From Natrinema salsiterrestre (GTDB taxonomy: Archaea; Halobacteriota; Halobacteria; Halobacteriales; Natrialbaceae), in the NCBI RefSeq assembly GCF_029502005.1, contig NZ_JAMQOT010000005.1, positions 1 to 64,000 on the forward strand: a stretch of 64,000 nucleotides of DNA. Direction: 5' to 3'. The position numbers and the translations under genes are program-made. Under the pieces are notes generated by a model. That model made no database searches. It worked only from the letters and a program-made list of their open reading frames with translations, and was not told the DNA's origin. Shown one piece after another: positions 1 through 8,243 of this stretch; position 1 is the stretch's first letter; each line of letters opens with the position of its first letter.

Positions 1-69
1 GTCCGCTCACGCTCCCAAGATTCATCAAATTCCGTCGCGTAGCACTCGCTGAGCAGGTCTGCGAGCATT
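1..69 (-). CDS. Transposase, N-terminal fragment (runs off the window)
   Basis: An ATG at 67-69 opens leftward and stays open to the window edge, reading MLADLLSECYATEFDESW and onward. It lies about 56 bases inside an insertion sequence end (see the element ending at 125), which is where a transposase start is expected. The same first codons recur in the MITE at 10567-10640, which confirms that they belong to the element. Too little is visible to name the transposase family. Confidence 0.5.
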
Positions 70-125
70 GTCCCAAACAAACTCTACGACCTGCTCACTT
101 CTCAAGCTGGCCTAACTAGACACTG
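1..125 (-). mobile_element. Terminal part of an insertion sequence
   Basis: Read on the minus strand, the element begins CAGTGTCTAGTTAGGCCAGC at 125 and continues with TTGAGAAGTGAGCAG, a spacer and the transposase start. The MITE at 10567-10640 begins CATTGTCTAGTTGAGTCAAT followed by the same TTGAGAAGTGAGCAG, so the two share terminal repeats. The insertion truncates tnpB, whose reading frame ends in a stop inside the terminus. The far end lies outside the window, so target duplication cannot be judged. Confidence 0.6.
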
Positions 126-460
126 CCGTCTTCTTCGTCGCCCCAGTAGCGGGGTAGTGACGGTTTCTCGTTGAGTTTCCCAGCGTGGTATTTCTCGTTG
201 AGGCTGAAGAACGACCGCCATGCTTCGCTGTTCTTGCGGATTATTTGCTGAGCGACACTACTACTGAGGACGCCTTTGTACTTGCCTTCGAGTCTACCAG
301 TATCGGCACTCCAAACAGATTCGTCGTTGAGGAACTTTTGACGGCGAGCGTAGTTGGTTTCGTTCCAGAGACTGGCAGAAGCGTCCAACCAGCGTATGAC
401 CACCCGACGCTTCTTCTGCGAAGCAGGGCGGACGCTAAACTCGTTGGAACGCTTCATCAC
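116..460 (-). pseudogene. tnpB: Truncated TnpB (IS200/IS605 RNA-guided nuclease), N-terminal part only
   Basis: The product is about 114 residues and begins MKRSNEFSVRP. It carries the usual N-terminal region of haloarchaeal TnpB, including VAQQIIRKNSEAWRSFF and a GYWG-like step (RYWGDEEDG). Complete TnpB proteins have about 350-430 residues with RuvC-like DED residues and a zinc finger; all of that is missing. The frame ends in a TAG supplied by the end of the inserted element (116-125). It is therefore an inactive remnant. An AT-rich stretch just upstream (about 475-492) probably held its promoter. Confidence 0.75.
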
Positions 461-555
461 ATTTGAGTACGTGAGGAGTATATGTAAAATTATTGTTTGA
501 CGTGGGAGACTCAGCCTGCTGTCTCGCGTGGATTGTGTCGTCCTTCGTCGGATTC

Positions 556-770
556 ATTCCACGACTAAAGTCGTGGGCTTTCTCCTTGCTCTCGTGTAAT
601 TACAGCGAGAACGAGGACGGATCCGAACCGCGGCGGAGGACGCTGATCCGGCGCTGGCAATCCCCCGAGAGGGGAACGGTGGAGTCGACTCCGTTCTGGA
701 TGCGACCCCTCCGGCCGACGCCGGGGGTCAGCAGGAACCCCGCCGTTCACGGCGGCGAGGGTGACAGCTA
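556..770 (+). mobile_element. IS200/IS605-type end remnant with two hairpins
   Basis: At 559-576 there is a perfect hairpin, CCACGACT-AA-AGTCGTGG, followed by GGCTTTCTCC. At 740-755 there is a second, CCGCCG-TTCA-CGGCGG, followed by GAGGGTGACAG. From memory, hairpins of this form flank haloarchaeal IS200/IS605 (IS1341-type) elements, and the sequence between them resembles tnpB 3' ends and their guide-RNA region. No intact tnpB or tnpA lies between. It may be a non-autonomous (PATE-like) copy or the relic of a second element. A BLAST against ISfinder would settle the boundaries. Confidence 0.4.
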
Positions 771-795
771 TACCGTTGGCGTGCGTACTTGTATC

Positions 796-1605
796 ATGAT
801 ATCGAGTGCTGCGAAGACACCGCTCGAGGACATCGGGTACCTCGCGCGGTCGGACCACCGCGTGGCCGCGCTCGATGCACTCACCGAGCGCCCCCGTAGC
901 AGGACCGATCTCCGGGAGCTGACCGGCGTTTCCCAGTCGACGATCCGACGGACGCTACGGACGTTCGAAGACCGCCACTGGATTCGGAAGGACGGCCACC
1001 AGTACGAGGCGACGGCGCTGGGTGCGTTCGTTGCCGCGGGAATGCGAGACCTGATCGACAGGTTCGAAACGGAACGGAAGCTCCGCGACGTCTGGCAGTG
1101 GCTCCCGATCGAGGCGAGCGGATTTCCGATCGGGATCGGTTCAGATGCGGTCGTCACGGCGGCCGAGGTCGATGACCCGTACCGCCCGGTGAATCGGTTC
1201 GTGTCGCTGCTCCGTGAGACGGACCGATTTCGATTCGTCGGATTCGATCTGGGGCTCCTCGAGCCGTGCAGGGACGAACTCGCCCGTCGAATCGTCGACG
1301 GGATGGAGACGGAGATCATCGATCCGCCGCGCGTTGCCGGCTACATCCTCTCGACCTACCCCGAGCACTGTTCCGGACCTCGTGAGAGCGATACTCTCAC
1401 CGTCCGGTTGCACGACGACTTGCCGCCGTACGGCGTCGCCATCTTCGATCGTCGAATCGCGATCAGCGGCCACGATCCCGAGAGCGGGACGGTTCGAGTA
1501 GTGATCGATACCGGCGCGCCGGAGGCACGCGAGTGGGCGGAGTCGATGTACGAGAGCTACCGGCGCGACTCTCGACCGCTCGTTCCCGAACTGGTCGCGG
1601 AATGA
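796..1605 (+). CDS. Winged-helix transcriptional regulator, haloarchaeal HTH plus C-terminal sensor domain
   Basis: The protein has about 269 residues. I chose the ATG at 796 because the reading frame further upstream runs through transposon debris. Residues 10-75 form a winged helix (repeated RSDHRVAALDALTERPRS, then LTGVSQSTIRRTLRTFEDR as the recognition helix region). The remainder is the conserved alpha/beta C-terminal domain found in many haloarchaeal MarR/IclR-like regulators; its ligand is unknown. The protein at 3382-4179 is a paralog with the same architecture. Its target is not evident; no operator was recognised upstream. Confidence 0.75.
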   Translation: MISSAAKTPLEDIGYLARSDHRVAALDALTERPRSRTDLRELTGVSQSTIRRTLRTFEDRHWIRKDGHQYEATALGAFVAAGMRDLIDRFETERKLRDVWQWLPIEASGFPIGIGSDAVVTAAEVDDPYRPVNRFVSLLRETDRFRFVGFDLGLLEPCRDELARRIVDGMETEIIDPPRVAGYILSTYPEHCSGPRESDTLTVRLHDDLPPYGVAIFDRRIAISGHDPESGTVRVVIDTGAPEAREWAESMYESYRRDSRPLVPELVAE

Positions 1606-1842
1606 CCGCGCGACGCGGTGAACCCGGAGGCGGCCGCTGACTCCCGTCACCGCCCGCTTCGATGGCCACTCTCCGGGAGTACGCCGATCGCCGCGAACGC
1701 GATGATCTCGTGAGCGCCCCTCCTTCGCCGCCAGCCGGAGACCATCGGTCAGCGGCTGCACGGACGTCACCGACTGCACGGACTCCACTAGATGCCTACA
1801 CGATCCCCCGACTCGTATCCGCTTTTGCCGGGAGGCGAAACC

Positions 1843-2076
1843 ATGACCGACGATATGCAATCGCAAGACAGTACGATGGGCCTACAGGTAGCGTGTGACA
1901 CGGCGGTTTCCGGCTGCGTGTTCCGCATGCGGACCGAGGAAGACGACAGGGAACGACTGCTCGAGGTGACGCGCGAACACGTCCGAGAGCGACACGGGCG
2001 GGATGTCACGATCGAGGAAATCGAAGATCAACACGTGGAAACGGTCGAGGTCCCGCTCGAGGAGCAGGTCCGATGA
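1843..2076 (+). CDS. DUF1059 family small protein
   Basis: A 77-residue acidic protein. It has the DUF1059 pattern: a Cys pair-like N-terminus (VACDTAVSGCVFRMRTE), a helical middle, and HVRERHGRDVT, which matches the H-x(4)-HG motif of this small family of unknown function. I chose the ATG at 1843; an upstream in-frame ATG would add residues lacking family character. It overlaps the following membrane protein gene by four bases (ATGA), so the two are probably co-translated. Confidence 0.7.
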   Translation: MTDDMQSQDSTMGLQVACDTAVSGCVFRMRTEEDDRERLLEVTREHVRERHGRDVTIEEIEDQHVETVEVPLEEQVR

Positions 2077-2612
2077 GTGTGAACCGGCCGACGGCTGACG
2101 GGTACGAGACCGAGTACGAACTCGAGCGGGGAACCCGGATCGGCTCGCTCCTGATGGCGTTCGCGGGCGTCGCCTTCGTCGGCTACGGGGTCGTCTTCCT
2201 CGCGAGGACGTTCTTCGGCACCGGCTTCGAACTCGGCGTCGCGACGTTGAACGGGGTCACTCCTGCGGACCTCGACGCGATCGATCCGGCCATCATGCAC
2301 TACATCAACCACCTCCACGTCGCCACCGCGGCGTTCATCATCGCCACCGGGATCGCCATCACGGCGCTCGCGTGGTACGGCGTCCGAAGCGGACAGCTGT
2401 GGGCGTGGGCGACGGCGATCGTCGCCGCCGTAATCGGGCTCGCGATCGCGCTCCCGATGCACTACGCCGATCTCTTCGCCCACGACTGGGTGACGCACCT
2501 CGGTCCGATCTACCTCGCGACGATCGTGTTCGTGGTCGGGGCCGCGCTCTCCTACCGTGGCATCAGATCCGGCCCCCGAACGGCGAAAACCGGCGAGAAC
2601 GTCGAGGCGTAA
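2073..2612 (+). CDS. Four-TM membrane protein, unknown function
   Basis: A 179-residue protein with an acidic N-terminus (about 20 residues) and four predicted membrane helices at roughly residues 24-46, 82-103, 108-127 and 140-160. Histidines occur near the second helix (MHYINHLHVATA) and before the fourth (MHYADLFAHDW), and could bind metal or haem, but there is no recognised motif. The gene starts inside the stop codon of the DUF1059 gene, so the two products may work together. I do not recognise the family. Confidence 0.7.
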   Translation: MSVNRPTADGYETEYELERGTRIGSLLMAFAGVAFVGYGVVFLARTFFGTGFELGVATLNGVTPADLDAIDPAIMHYINHLHVATAAFIIATGIAITALAWYGVRSGQLWAWATAIVAAVIGLAIALPMHYADLFAHDWVTHLGPIYLATIVFVVGAALSYRGIRSGPRTAKTGENVEA

Positions 2613-2756
2613 CCGTTCCTCTTTTCGAGAGTCGATCGAACGACCTCGTCCGTCGCCCCGGAATCGCATAGCGAACCGTCGCTCGACTACCGACGGCGAC
2701 CGCTCGAGAACGGTGACGGGTATTTTCGGCCGACGGTACCCGCGGCGGACGCGCGA

Positions 2757-2984
2757 TCAGTCCCGATCCGTCTCGCTCCAGTCGCACTCCTGGCACTTCC
2801 AGCCGGTGACGAGTTCGGTGACCGACGGCATGTACACCACTTTCAACACGTTTTCGCCGCAGTCCGGACACGCTTCGTCGGCCTCTTCGATCGAATCGAC
2901 TTCCATCACGGAGTCGCCTTCGACGAGCTCCGCGAGCTTTTCGGCCGTGACCATTCGCCCCTGAACGACGCGATTCTCGCTCAC
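2757..2984 (-). CDS. Small zinc-ribbon protein (DUF5795-like)
   Basis: A 75-residue protein with a GTG start at 2984. It carries two CxxC pairs, ACPDCGENV and WKCQECDW, forming a one-zinc ribbon, and ends in WSETDRD. The N-terminal VVQGRMVTAEKLAELVEGD is highly regular in haloarchaeal homologs as I recall them. The role is unknown. The next gene on either side is convergent or distant, so it appears to be a single-gene transcript. Confidence 0.65.
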   Translation of the reverse strand: MSENRVVQGRMVTAEKLAELVEGDSVMEVDSIEEADEACPDCGENVLKVVYMPSVTELVTGWKCQECDWSETDRD

Positions 2985-3381
2985 ACTCGAGAGTCCGAGC
3001 GCAACGCCCTAAGCGTTTCCCGAACCGATCGCCGGCACGGCTCGAATCGATCGTCGACCGCCGTCCGTCCGTCACCGTCGCGGGACGACCACCCGAGGCT
3101 TCGCCGGGATTTCGCGAGACAAAAGAGAGAACTCCGAGACGATCGGTACCAGAACTCCGCGGCGCAGGGACCGGTCGGTCGCGGCCCGTCGGTTGACACC
3201 CCTCCCCATCCGTCGGCCGTCAGCGGCGTGCGACAGCGTGGTCACCGGCGTACCACCTACCGCATCGTACGCTTCGATTCGAAGGAGTATCAGTGTATGC
3301 CACACAGCGTGTGCATACCATGCACACCGCTCCCCGCCCCGTCCCGATCACCGACTCGAGTCCCATCTCGGGCCGAGACGC
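2985..3381. other. Intergenic region with one imperfect palindrome
   Basis: About 400 bases separate the zinc-ribbon gene from the regulator that ends at 3382. I see no convincing gene. At 3296-3319 lies GTATGC-CACAC-AGC-GTGTG-CATAC, an inverted repeat with 10-bp arms and one bulged C. It could be a terminator-like stem for the regulator or a protein-binding site. The start of the zinc-ribbon gene probably has its promoter at the left edge. Confidence 0.4.
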
Positions 3382-4179
3382 TCATTCCGCGATATCGATC
3401 GGCTCTGAGCGACGCTCGAGCGCGTCGAACCGGTCGATCGCCCACTCTCTGACGCGCTTGTCGGTCGACTCGAGGAGTGCAGTCGGCACGCCGTTTTCGT
3501 CGTAGACGGCGATCTGAACGGTTTCGTCCAGGACTCCCAGATAGAAGGAGATGCCGTCCTCGGCGACCGAGACGGTCATCGAATCGGCGTCGGCGATCGC
3601 CGCGAACGAATCCGAGACGAGCGGGTCAGTCCGCACCGTCTCCGCGACCGCCTCCGTGACGACCACCTCGAACACGGCACCCGAATCGATGGCCCGCCGC
3701 GATTGTTCGAGCTGGTTGGCACCCGTCGCCGGCAGTGCCAGTCTTGCGTGTTCGACCCCGGAGAGAGACGCGACGTGACGTTCGACCGGTCCGTACGGGT
3801 TCGCAGGGGTCGATTCGACGACCGTCGCATCGGCCAGCCGGTTCGGATCGAATCCGAGCGCGTCCGCCGGCAGTCGCTCGAGCACCGGCCGCAGCCGGAC
3901 GGCAGCGCCGACCCGTTCCAGCGCCGTCGACAGTCCGGCGGCGACCAGGGACCCGGCCGACGTCAGCTCGTAGCGCCGGTCCCGTTCCCGGATCAATCCA
4001 CGTTCCGCCAGCCCGATCAGGTTCCGCTGTAGCGTCGTTCGAACGACGCCGGTCTCGGCCATCAGCGATTCCCTCGAGACGGCCCCCTCGGCCGAGAGCG
4101 TCTCGAGGATTCGAACTCGGTTCTGCGATCGCGACACGTACTCGAGCGTCTCGATCGCGAGTCCGTTCCGGTCGCTCAT
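3382..4179 (-). CDS. Winged-helix transcriptional regulator, paralog of the protein at 796
   Basis: The protein has 265 residues starting at the ATG at 4177-4179 (MSDRNGLAIETLEYVSRSQ). Residues 8-75 are a winged helix (VRILETLSAEGAVSRESL, then VVRTTLQRNLIGLAERG). The C-terminal two thirds correspond domain by domain to the protein at 796-1605, with the same closing pattern of a variable aspartate-rich stretch followed by W-A-x(2)-R/Y. The 48 extra in-frame residues upstream are arginine-rich and look non-coding. Target genes are unknown; the neighbours are unrelated. Confidence 0.75.
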   Translation of the reverse strand: MSDRNGLAIETLEYVSRSQNRVRILETLSAEGAVSRESLMAETGVVRTTLQRNLIGLAERGLIRERDRRYELTSAGSLVAAGLSTALERVGAAVRLRPVLERLPADALGFDPNRLADATVVESTPANPYGPVERHVASLSGVEHARLALPATGANQLEQSRRAIDSGAVFEVVVTEAVAETVRTDPLVSDSFAAIADADSMTVSVAEDGISFYLGVLDETVQIAVYDENGVPTALLESTDKRVREWAIDRFDALERRSEPIDIAE

Positions 4180-4357
4180 CACATCACGTCCTCTGAGCGA
4201 GCCCACTTTACCGCACCGGCCGCGACGGGAACCGGCGGCGTTCGCGAAAGCGATCCCAGTGACCGACGCGAGTGGTCGCCGCCCCCGACCAACGCGTCGT
4301 AACCGGCCTGTGTCTGCGGGCACAACCGTATAGGCCGTGACGCTCGAACGACGGTGT

Positions 4358-4687
4358 ATGGAGACGCGATGGGCGACCGTCGACGGTGTTACCCTCGAGT
4401 TACCGGCCGACAGTACGGTCTGTGAACTCCGAGACGGACTCTACAAACCCGATGACGCTGTGCTGATCGCAGTAACGGGTGACCTCGTTGCTGTCGTCCA
4501 CGACGAGGACCGACCGCTGTCGGAGCTCGTCGCCGGCTGTGCGGACACCTACTACTTCCGTCGACCGGGCGAACCCGACCGAAACGAACTGATCGCCAGA
4601 TTGGACCTCGAGGACACATTGGACCGGTCGGAACACGATCGAGAGGGGGCCGAAACGACGTTCCAGCGGCCGGGAATCGATCACTGA
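4358..4687 (+). CDS. Small haloarchaeal protein, unknown function
   Basis: A 109-residue acidic protein starting at METRWATVDGVTLELPADST. The first 65 residues suggest a compact alternating strand and helix fold (VDGVTLELPADSTVCELRD, then AVLIAVTGDLVAVV), loosely like a beta-grasp (ubiquitin-like) domain. There is no C-terminal Gly-Gly, so it is not an obvious ubiquitin-like modifier. The tail is polar and probably disordered. It overlaps the convergent MOSC gene by seven bases at the stop codons. Confidence 0.55.
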   Translation: METRWATVDGVTLELPADSTVCELRDGLYKPDDAVLIAVTGDLVAVVHDEDRPLSELVAGCADTYYFRRPGEPDRNELIARLDLEDTLDRSEHDREGAETTFQRPGIDH

Positions 4688-5457
4688 GTCTCGACGGTCT
4701 CGACCGGATCGTCAACGCGAAGGCGAGTGCCGCGATCGCGGTCGCGAACCCGCGTGATGATCATCAGCGAGTAGTAGTGATCGAAGGCGTCCGCGTCGGC
4801 CCACTCGGGGAAGGTTACCTCCCGCTTTCGGACGAACTGCTCCCGAAACCCCTCGATCGGCTCCCCGGTATCTGGATCGCGCTGTGGGACCACGCAGCGA
4901 CCGCAGGGGGTGACCCCTTCGAACCGGACGTCACCGATCTCGAACGCCGGCGCGTCCGCACCGACGAACCGATCCTCCCAGAACGGATCGACGCCGCCGA
5001 CCTCGATATTCGCCCGCAGTCGGCGGCGTGCGCCCTCGAGCGTCATCTCGTCGAACCAGGACGCGACGGTTTCGAGCGTGGCAGTGCTGACCACCGACGG
5101 CCCCATCTCGCGGCGGTCTACGAACCCGAGTGAGGCGTCCCGCTCGAGCGAGAGGTCCTCGTCGAAGAAGTCGCTGAACCAGGACTCGGCGCGTTCTCGA
5201 TCCGCGTCGAGATCGAATTCCCGCGTCTCTCCGTCTGGCGCTTCGACGAGAAGCACCGACGTCTCCGAGTCGAAATCGGTCTCGAGCGCGTGTACTCGAT
5301 CGGTCCGTTTCCCGTTGAGAACGTCGCCGGCCGCGTCGAACAGGGCGAACTCCCTGTCGCGGGCCACCGTGCCGCCCTCGAGGACGTCGGCGCTCTCGAG
5401 ATCGATGCCGTCGAGGCCCTTCACCGGATAGACGGTGAGCCGCTCGAGTCGTGCCAT
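4681..5457 (-). CDS. MOSC domain-containing protein
   Basis: A 258-residue protein with the N-terminal beta-barrel domain (MOSC_N: RLERLTVYPVKGLDGIDLES) and a C-terminal MOSC domain. The MOSC motif TPCGRCVVPQRDPDTGEP carries Cys185 and Cys188; a conserved cysteine in this family is thought to bind the molybdenum cofactor or to carry sulfur. Relatives are YcbX and the C-terminus of molybdenum cofactor sulfurase, which act in detoxifying N-hydroxylated compounds or in cofactor sulfuration. No molybdoenzyme gene is nearby, so the substrate cannot be inferred. Confidence 0.8.
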   Translation of the reverse strand: MARLERLTVYPVKGLDGIDLESADVLEGGTVARDREFALFDAAGDVLNGKRTDRVHALETDFDSETSVLLVEAPDGETREFDLDADRERAESWFSDFFDEDLSLERDASLGFVDRREMGPSVVSTATLETVASWFDEMTLEGARRRLRANIEVGGVDPFWEDRFVGADAPAFEIGDVRFEGVTPCGRCVVPQRDPDTGEPIEGFREQFVRKREVTFPEWADADAFDHYYSLMIITRVRDRDRGTRLRVDDPVETVETQ

Positions 5458-5616
5458 CGGGTGGACGTTCCCGCCGATCCCCTATCAGTGTTCGTTCGAA
5501 CGACCCAGCGACCGGAACGCGATCGCGGGACGGTCCACATGGGGGCAGTCGGTAGCCGATGCCTGGCCGAAACTGTGGACGAACGGCAGACCGGAAGATC
5601 GAACGACGGATCTCCG

Positions 5617-5871
5617 TCAATCGATCGTCACGAGGGGGACGTCACTCCCGTCGAACTCGACTGTCACCTGATGGCCCACGTACCTGAAGCTGATCCGGCC
5701 GGTTCGCTCGCCGCCCGACACCGTCGTCGCAAAGATCGCTGTGAGCGCGTCGGGATCGACTGCGCCGAACAGGGGCGGTAACGCCGTCGGGTCGACTCCC
5801 TCGAGCGCCGCAACCCCGGTGACGATTCGTTCGTGCACCGCGTCGGCATCGACTGCGAGGGAGTGTGTCAT
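5617..5871 (-). CDS. HalOD1 output domain protein
   Basis: An 84-residue protein consisting of a single HalOD1 domain: AVHERIVTGVAALEGVDPTA, LPPLFGAVDPDALTAIF, and a closing ISFRYVGHQVTVEF. HalOD1 is a haloarchaeal domain found alone or at the end of signal-transduction proteins and is presumed to be an output module; no activity is established. I chose the ATG at 5871 because a TATA box lies 24-33 bases upstream (5894-5903). A decayed second HalOD1 reading frame occurs at 25756-26028. Confidence 0.8.
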   Translation of the reverse strand: MTHSLAVDADAVHERIVTGVAALEGVDPTALPPLFGAVDPDALTAIFATTVSGGERTGRISFRYVGHQVTVEFDGSDVPLVTID

Positions 5872-5893
5872 TATCAGGTAACCCCACACCGAT

Positions 5894-5903
5894 CTATTAA
5901 TAG
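5894..5903 (-). promoter_or_regulatory. TATA box of the HalOD1 gene
   Basis: The palindromic CTATTAATAG is centred 27 bases from the ATG at 5871, which is the spacing of a leaderless archaeal transcript. It fixes the start at MTHSLAVD rather than the in-frame ATG 18 bases upstream. Confidence 0.6.
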
Positions 5904-6148
5904 CTTCTGAACGTTGGGTTATTTACAAAAAACAGCATACGATATTGATCCGACAGCTCGGACTGGGGGCCGACGGTCCATCGCGTTCGATACAGGGCGT
6001 ACGGCCGGTCCGTCCGTGCTGACCGGTGTCTGAGTCTCCGCAACCGGCTCGAGGTCGACTACGGTCTCGGGAACACCCGCACTCAGGTCAGGTCGAAACG
6101 GGGCGATCGTCGACCGTTGTCGCCACCGATCGCGTCGGCGGACGCCGA

Positions 6149-6451
6149 TTATCGAACCGACAGATCATCGCCACCGCTCGGTTCCGTGAACTCGAGTTCG
6201 ATCTCCAACTCTCGGTCGCTGTGCTCGGAGAACTCGATTTCGACTTCGACCGGATCGCTGTAGTCGAAGGGGATCTCCCACTCCGAGGCGGAGATCGTAA
6301 ACGAGGACCCGGCCTCGAGTTGGTCGGCGAGATCGTGCAGGAACGCCGCCGTCTCCTCCCGCGAGAGATACACTTCCCGTTCGAAGAAGCCGCTCGTGAT
6401 CGTCCGCCGATCGTCGGTCCGGTCGTCCGGGAACTCCACGCGGTCGTTCAT
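6149..6451 (-). CDS. amphi-Trp domain-containing protein
   Basis: A 100-residue acidic protein starting MNDRVEFPDDRTDDRRTITS. Residues 24-90 match the amphi-Trp domain (FFEREVYLSREETAAFLHDL, then LEAGSSFTISASEWEIPFDY, ending in repeated acidic strands VEVEIEFSEHSDRELEIELE). The domain is a small module of unknown function found in haloarchaea and some bacteria. It stands alone, convergent with nothing obvious; the upstream bases give no clear TATA box. Confidence 0.75.
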   Translation of the reverse strand: MNDRVEFPDDRTDDRRTITSGFFEREVYLSREETAAFLHDLADQLEAGSSFTISASEWEIPFDYSDPVEVEIEFSEHSDRELEIELEFTEPSGGDDLSVR

Positions 6452-6590
6452 AGGGGGATCTGCCACGACGAGGCGAATAAAGCCCCGTTCACATCGTTCG
6501 ACACGTCGTGGCACCGGCCGGCCTTGAACCGGGATCATCTAGACCGATCGCCGAAACCCTTCTTGTGGCCAGAGAGTGTCATTTAGTGGC

Positions 6591-6887
6591 ATGAGTCTGC
6601 TCGAGGCCCTGGGAAACGGAACGCGACTCGCCGTTCTCAGAGAGCTCTCCCGGGAACCGATGTACGTCTCGGAGCTCGCGGACGCGACCGGAATGGACGG
6701 GAAAACGGCAGTTCACCACCTTTCGACCCTCGAAGAGGCCGGGTTGGTCTCTCACTACCGACGCGGGAACAGGAAGTACTACGAGCTCGTTCGGAGCGTC
6801 GAATTGCGAATCGCGCCGCCGCCGGAACGGACCTTCATTTTACAGGCCGACGACGCCGACGAAGCTGACAGCCACACACGCGGCTAG
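6591..6887 (+). CDS. ArsR-family winged-helix regulator
   Basis: A 98-residue protein. Nearly all of it is one winged helix: SLLEALGNGTRLAVLRELSR, then ADATGMDGKTAVHHLSTLEE as the recognition helix, then a wing ending SHYRRGNRKYYELV. There are no cysteine pairs typical of metal-sensing ArsR proteins, so its signal is unknown. I started at the ATG at 6591; a few in-frame residues further upstream add nothing recognisable. It precedes the exchanger-like pair by 144 bases and might regulate it. Confidence 0.75.
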   Translation: MSLLEALGNGTRLAVLRELSREPMYVSELADATGMDGKTAVHHLSTLEEAGLVSHYRRGNRKYYELVRSVELRIAPPPERTFILQADDADEADSHTRG

Positions 6888-7031
6888 CCGGATCGGTCCC
6901 CGATCGTCGGATCCCGCCGCGTCCAGTCGGAGTGCCCGTGAGCGGCGAGATTCCGTGCGTGTATAGATTTCCAACGGACATTCCTCTCCGCCCTGTTAGA
7001 TATATGTGAACAGGTGTCGTGAATCAGGGAC

Positions 7032-8135
7032 ATGATCGAAGCGGTCCTCGAGGGGCTCGTCGAGTCTCAGGGCACGTGGTTCGCGTATCTGGTGCTCGCC
7101 GTCGGCGCGATCGCCCTGACCTATAGCGTCGAAAAGCTCATCAGTTACCTCACGCGGGCGGCGATGGGGCTCGGCGTCTCGATATTCGCGCTCGCGATCG
7201 TCTTCACGGGAATCGAGTTCGACGACACCGTCGTCGCGCTCGTGTTCGGTGCCGGCGAGCTCGAGCAGGTTGCGCTCGGGACTGCACTCGGAACGGCCCT
7301 CGCCATCACCGGGATCACGCTGGCCGCCGCGGCGATCTACAGACCGTTCCCGGTCGACGTTCCCCGCGACTACCTGGCCCTCCTCGCGATCTCTCCGCTG
7401 GTTCTGGTACCGTTCGTCTTCGTCGATCCGCTCGCGCTCGGCCACGGGATCGTCCTGGTCGTGATCTTCATCCTGCTCTTCGGGTACATCGTCTCCCGGG
7501 AGGTTCAGCGCGACGTTCCCGTCTTCAGGGACTCCGAGATCGCAGAGCGAATCGAGGCCGACGGCGGCGTGCCGATCGACGAACTCGCGATCGAAGACGT
7601 CGATAGCAGAACCGTCCTCGAGGAGATCCCCGAAGATCGGTACGTGGGCGAGCGGTCGTACGAAGGCGTCTTCTGGCTCGGATTCGCCGCCGTCGCACTG
7701 CTCGGCATCGTGGCCGGGGCCATGCTCCTCGAGGCGGGATCCGAGGCGATCGTCGAATCGTGGGGGATCGAAGAGACCGTCTTCGGGGCGACAGTGCTGA
7801 CGCTCGTGTTGACGATCGAGAACCTCCTGTTGACGATCGAGCCGGTCCGCCGGGGGATTCCGGAGATCGGAATCGGTCACGTCATCGGCAGTGTCATCTT
7901 CTCGGTAACGGCCAACGTCGGCGTGATCACGTTCGTCGCCGACGTGACCATTCCACGAGACGTTCTCCGCTTTCATCTCCCGGCCGTCGTCGTTCTCACC
8001 GTCGTCTCCGCCGCGTTCATCTCGAGCGGGCGGCTCCGGCGACGGCACGGCTACGTCCTCCTCGGTCTCTACGTCGCCTACTGGCTCGTCTCGCTGCTCG
8101 TCTTCGGTGGCGTCCCGATCCCCGAGGCGCTTTGA
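7032..8135 (+). CDS. Cation/Ca2+ exchanger-like membrane protein (divergent), copy 1
   Basis: A 367-residue protein with about ten membrane helices in two halves separated by an acidic cytoplasmic loop (about residues 155-205), the layout of the CaCA (sodium/calcium exchanger) superfamily. The second alpha-repeat is recognisable (TVFGATVLTLVLTIENLLLT, then IGHVIGSVIFSVTANVG) but the canonical T-S-L-P-E has become LTIEN. The first repeat is weaker still. Thus the fold is supported, the transported ion is not. A TATA-like TTAGATATAT at 6996-7005 sits about 30 bases before the ATG. A paralog follows. Confidence 0.75.
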   Translation: MIEAVLEGLVESQGTWFAYLVLAVGAIALTYSVEKLISYLTRAAMGLGVSIFALAIVFTGIEFDDTVVALVFGAGELEQVALGTALGTALAITGITLAAAAIYRPFPVDVPRDYLALLAISPLVLVPFVFVDPLALGHGIVLVVIFILLFGYIVSREVQRDVPVFRDSEIAERIEADGGVPIDELAIEDVDSRTVLEEIPEDRYVGERSYEGVFWLGFAAVALLGIVAGAMLLEAGSEAIVESWGIEETVFGATVLTLVLTIENLLLTIEPVRRGIPEIGIGHVIGSVIFSVTANVGVITFVADVTIPRDVLRFHLPAVVVLTVVSAAFISSGRLRRRHGYVLLGLYVAYWLVSLLVFGGVPIPEAL

Positions 8136-8243
8136 TCGGAACCGGTCCGCTCCGGTCGTTCGTTCCTCCGAATCCGGACACGTCTTCGCGTCTCGTGGTA
8201 CCGAGACCCGAGCATAAGTACGACGACGGTGTATTCCGACGAT

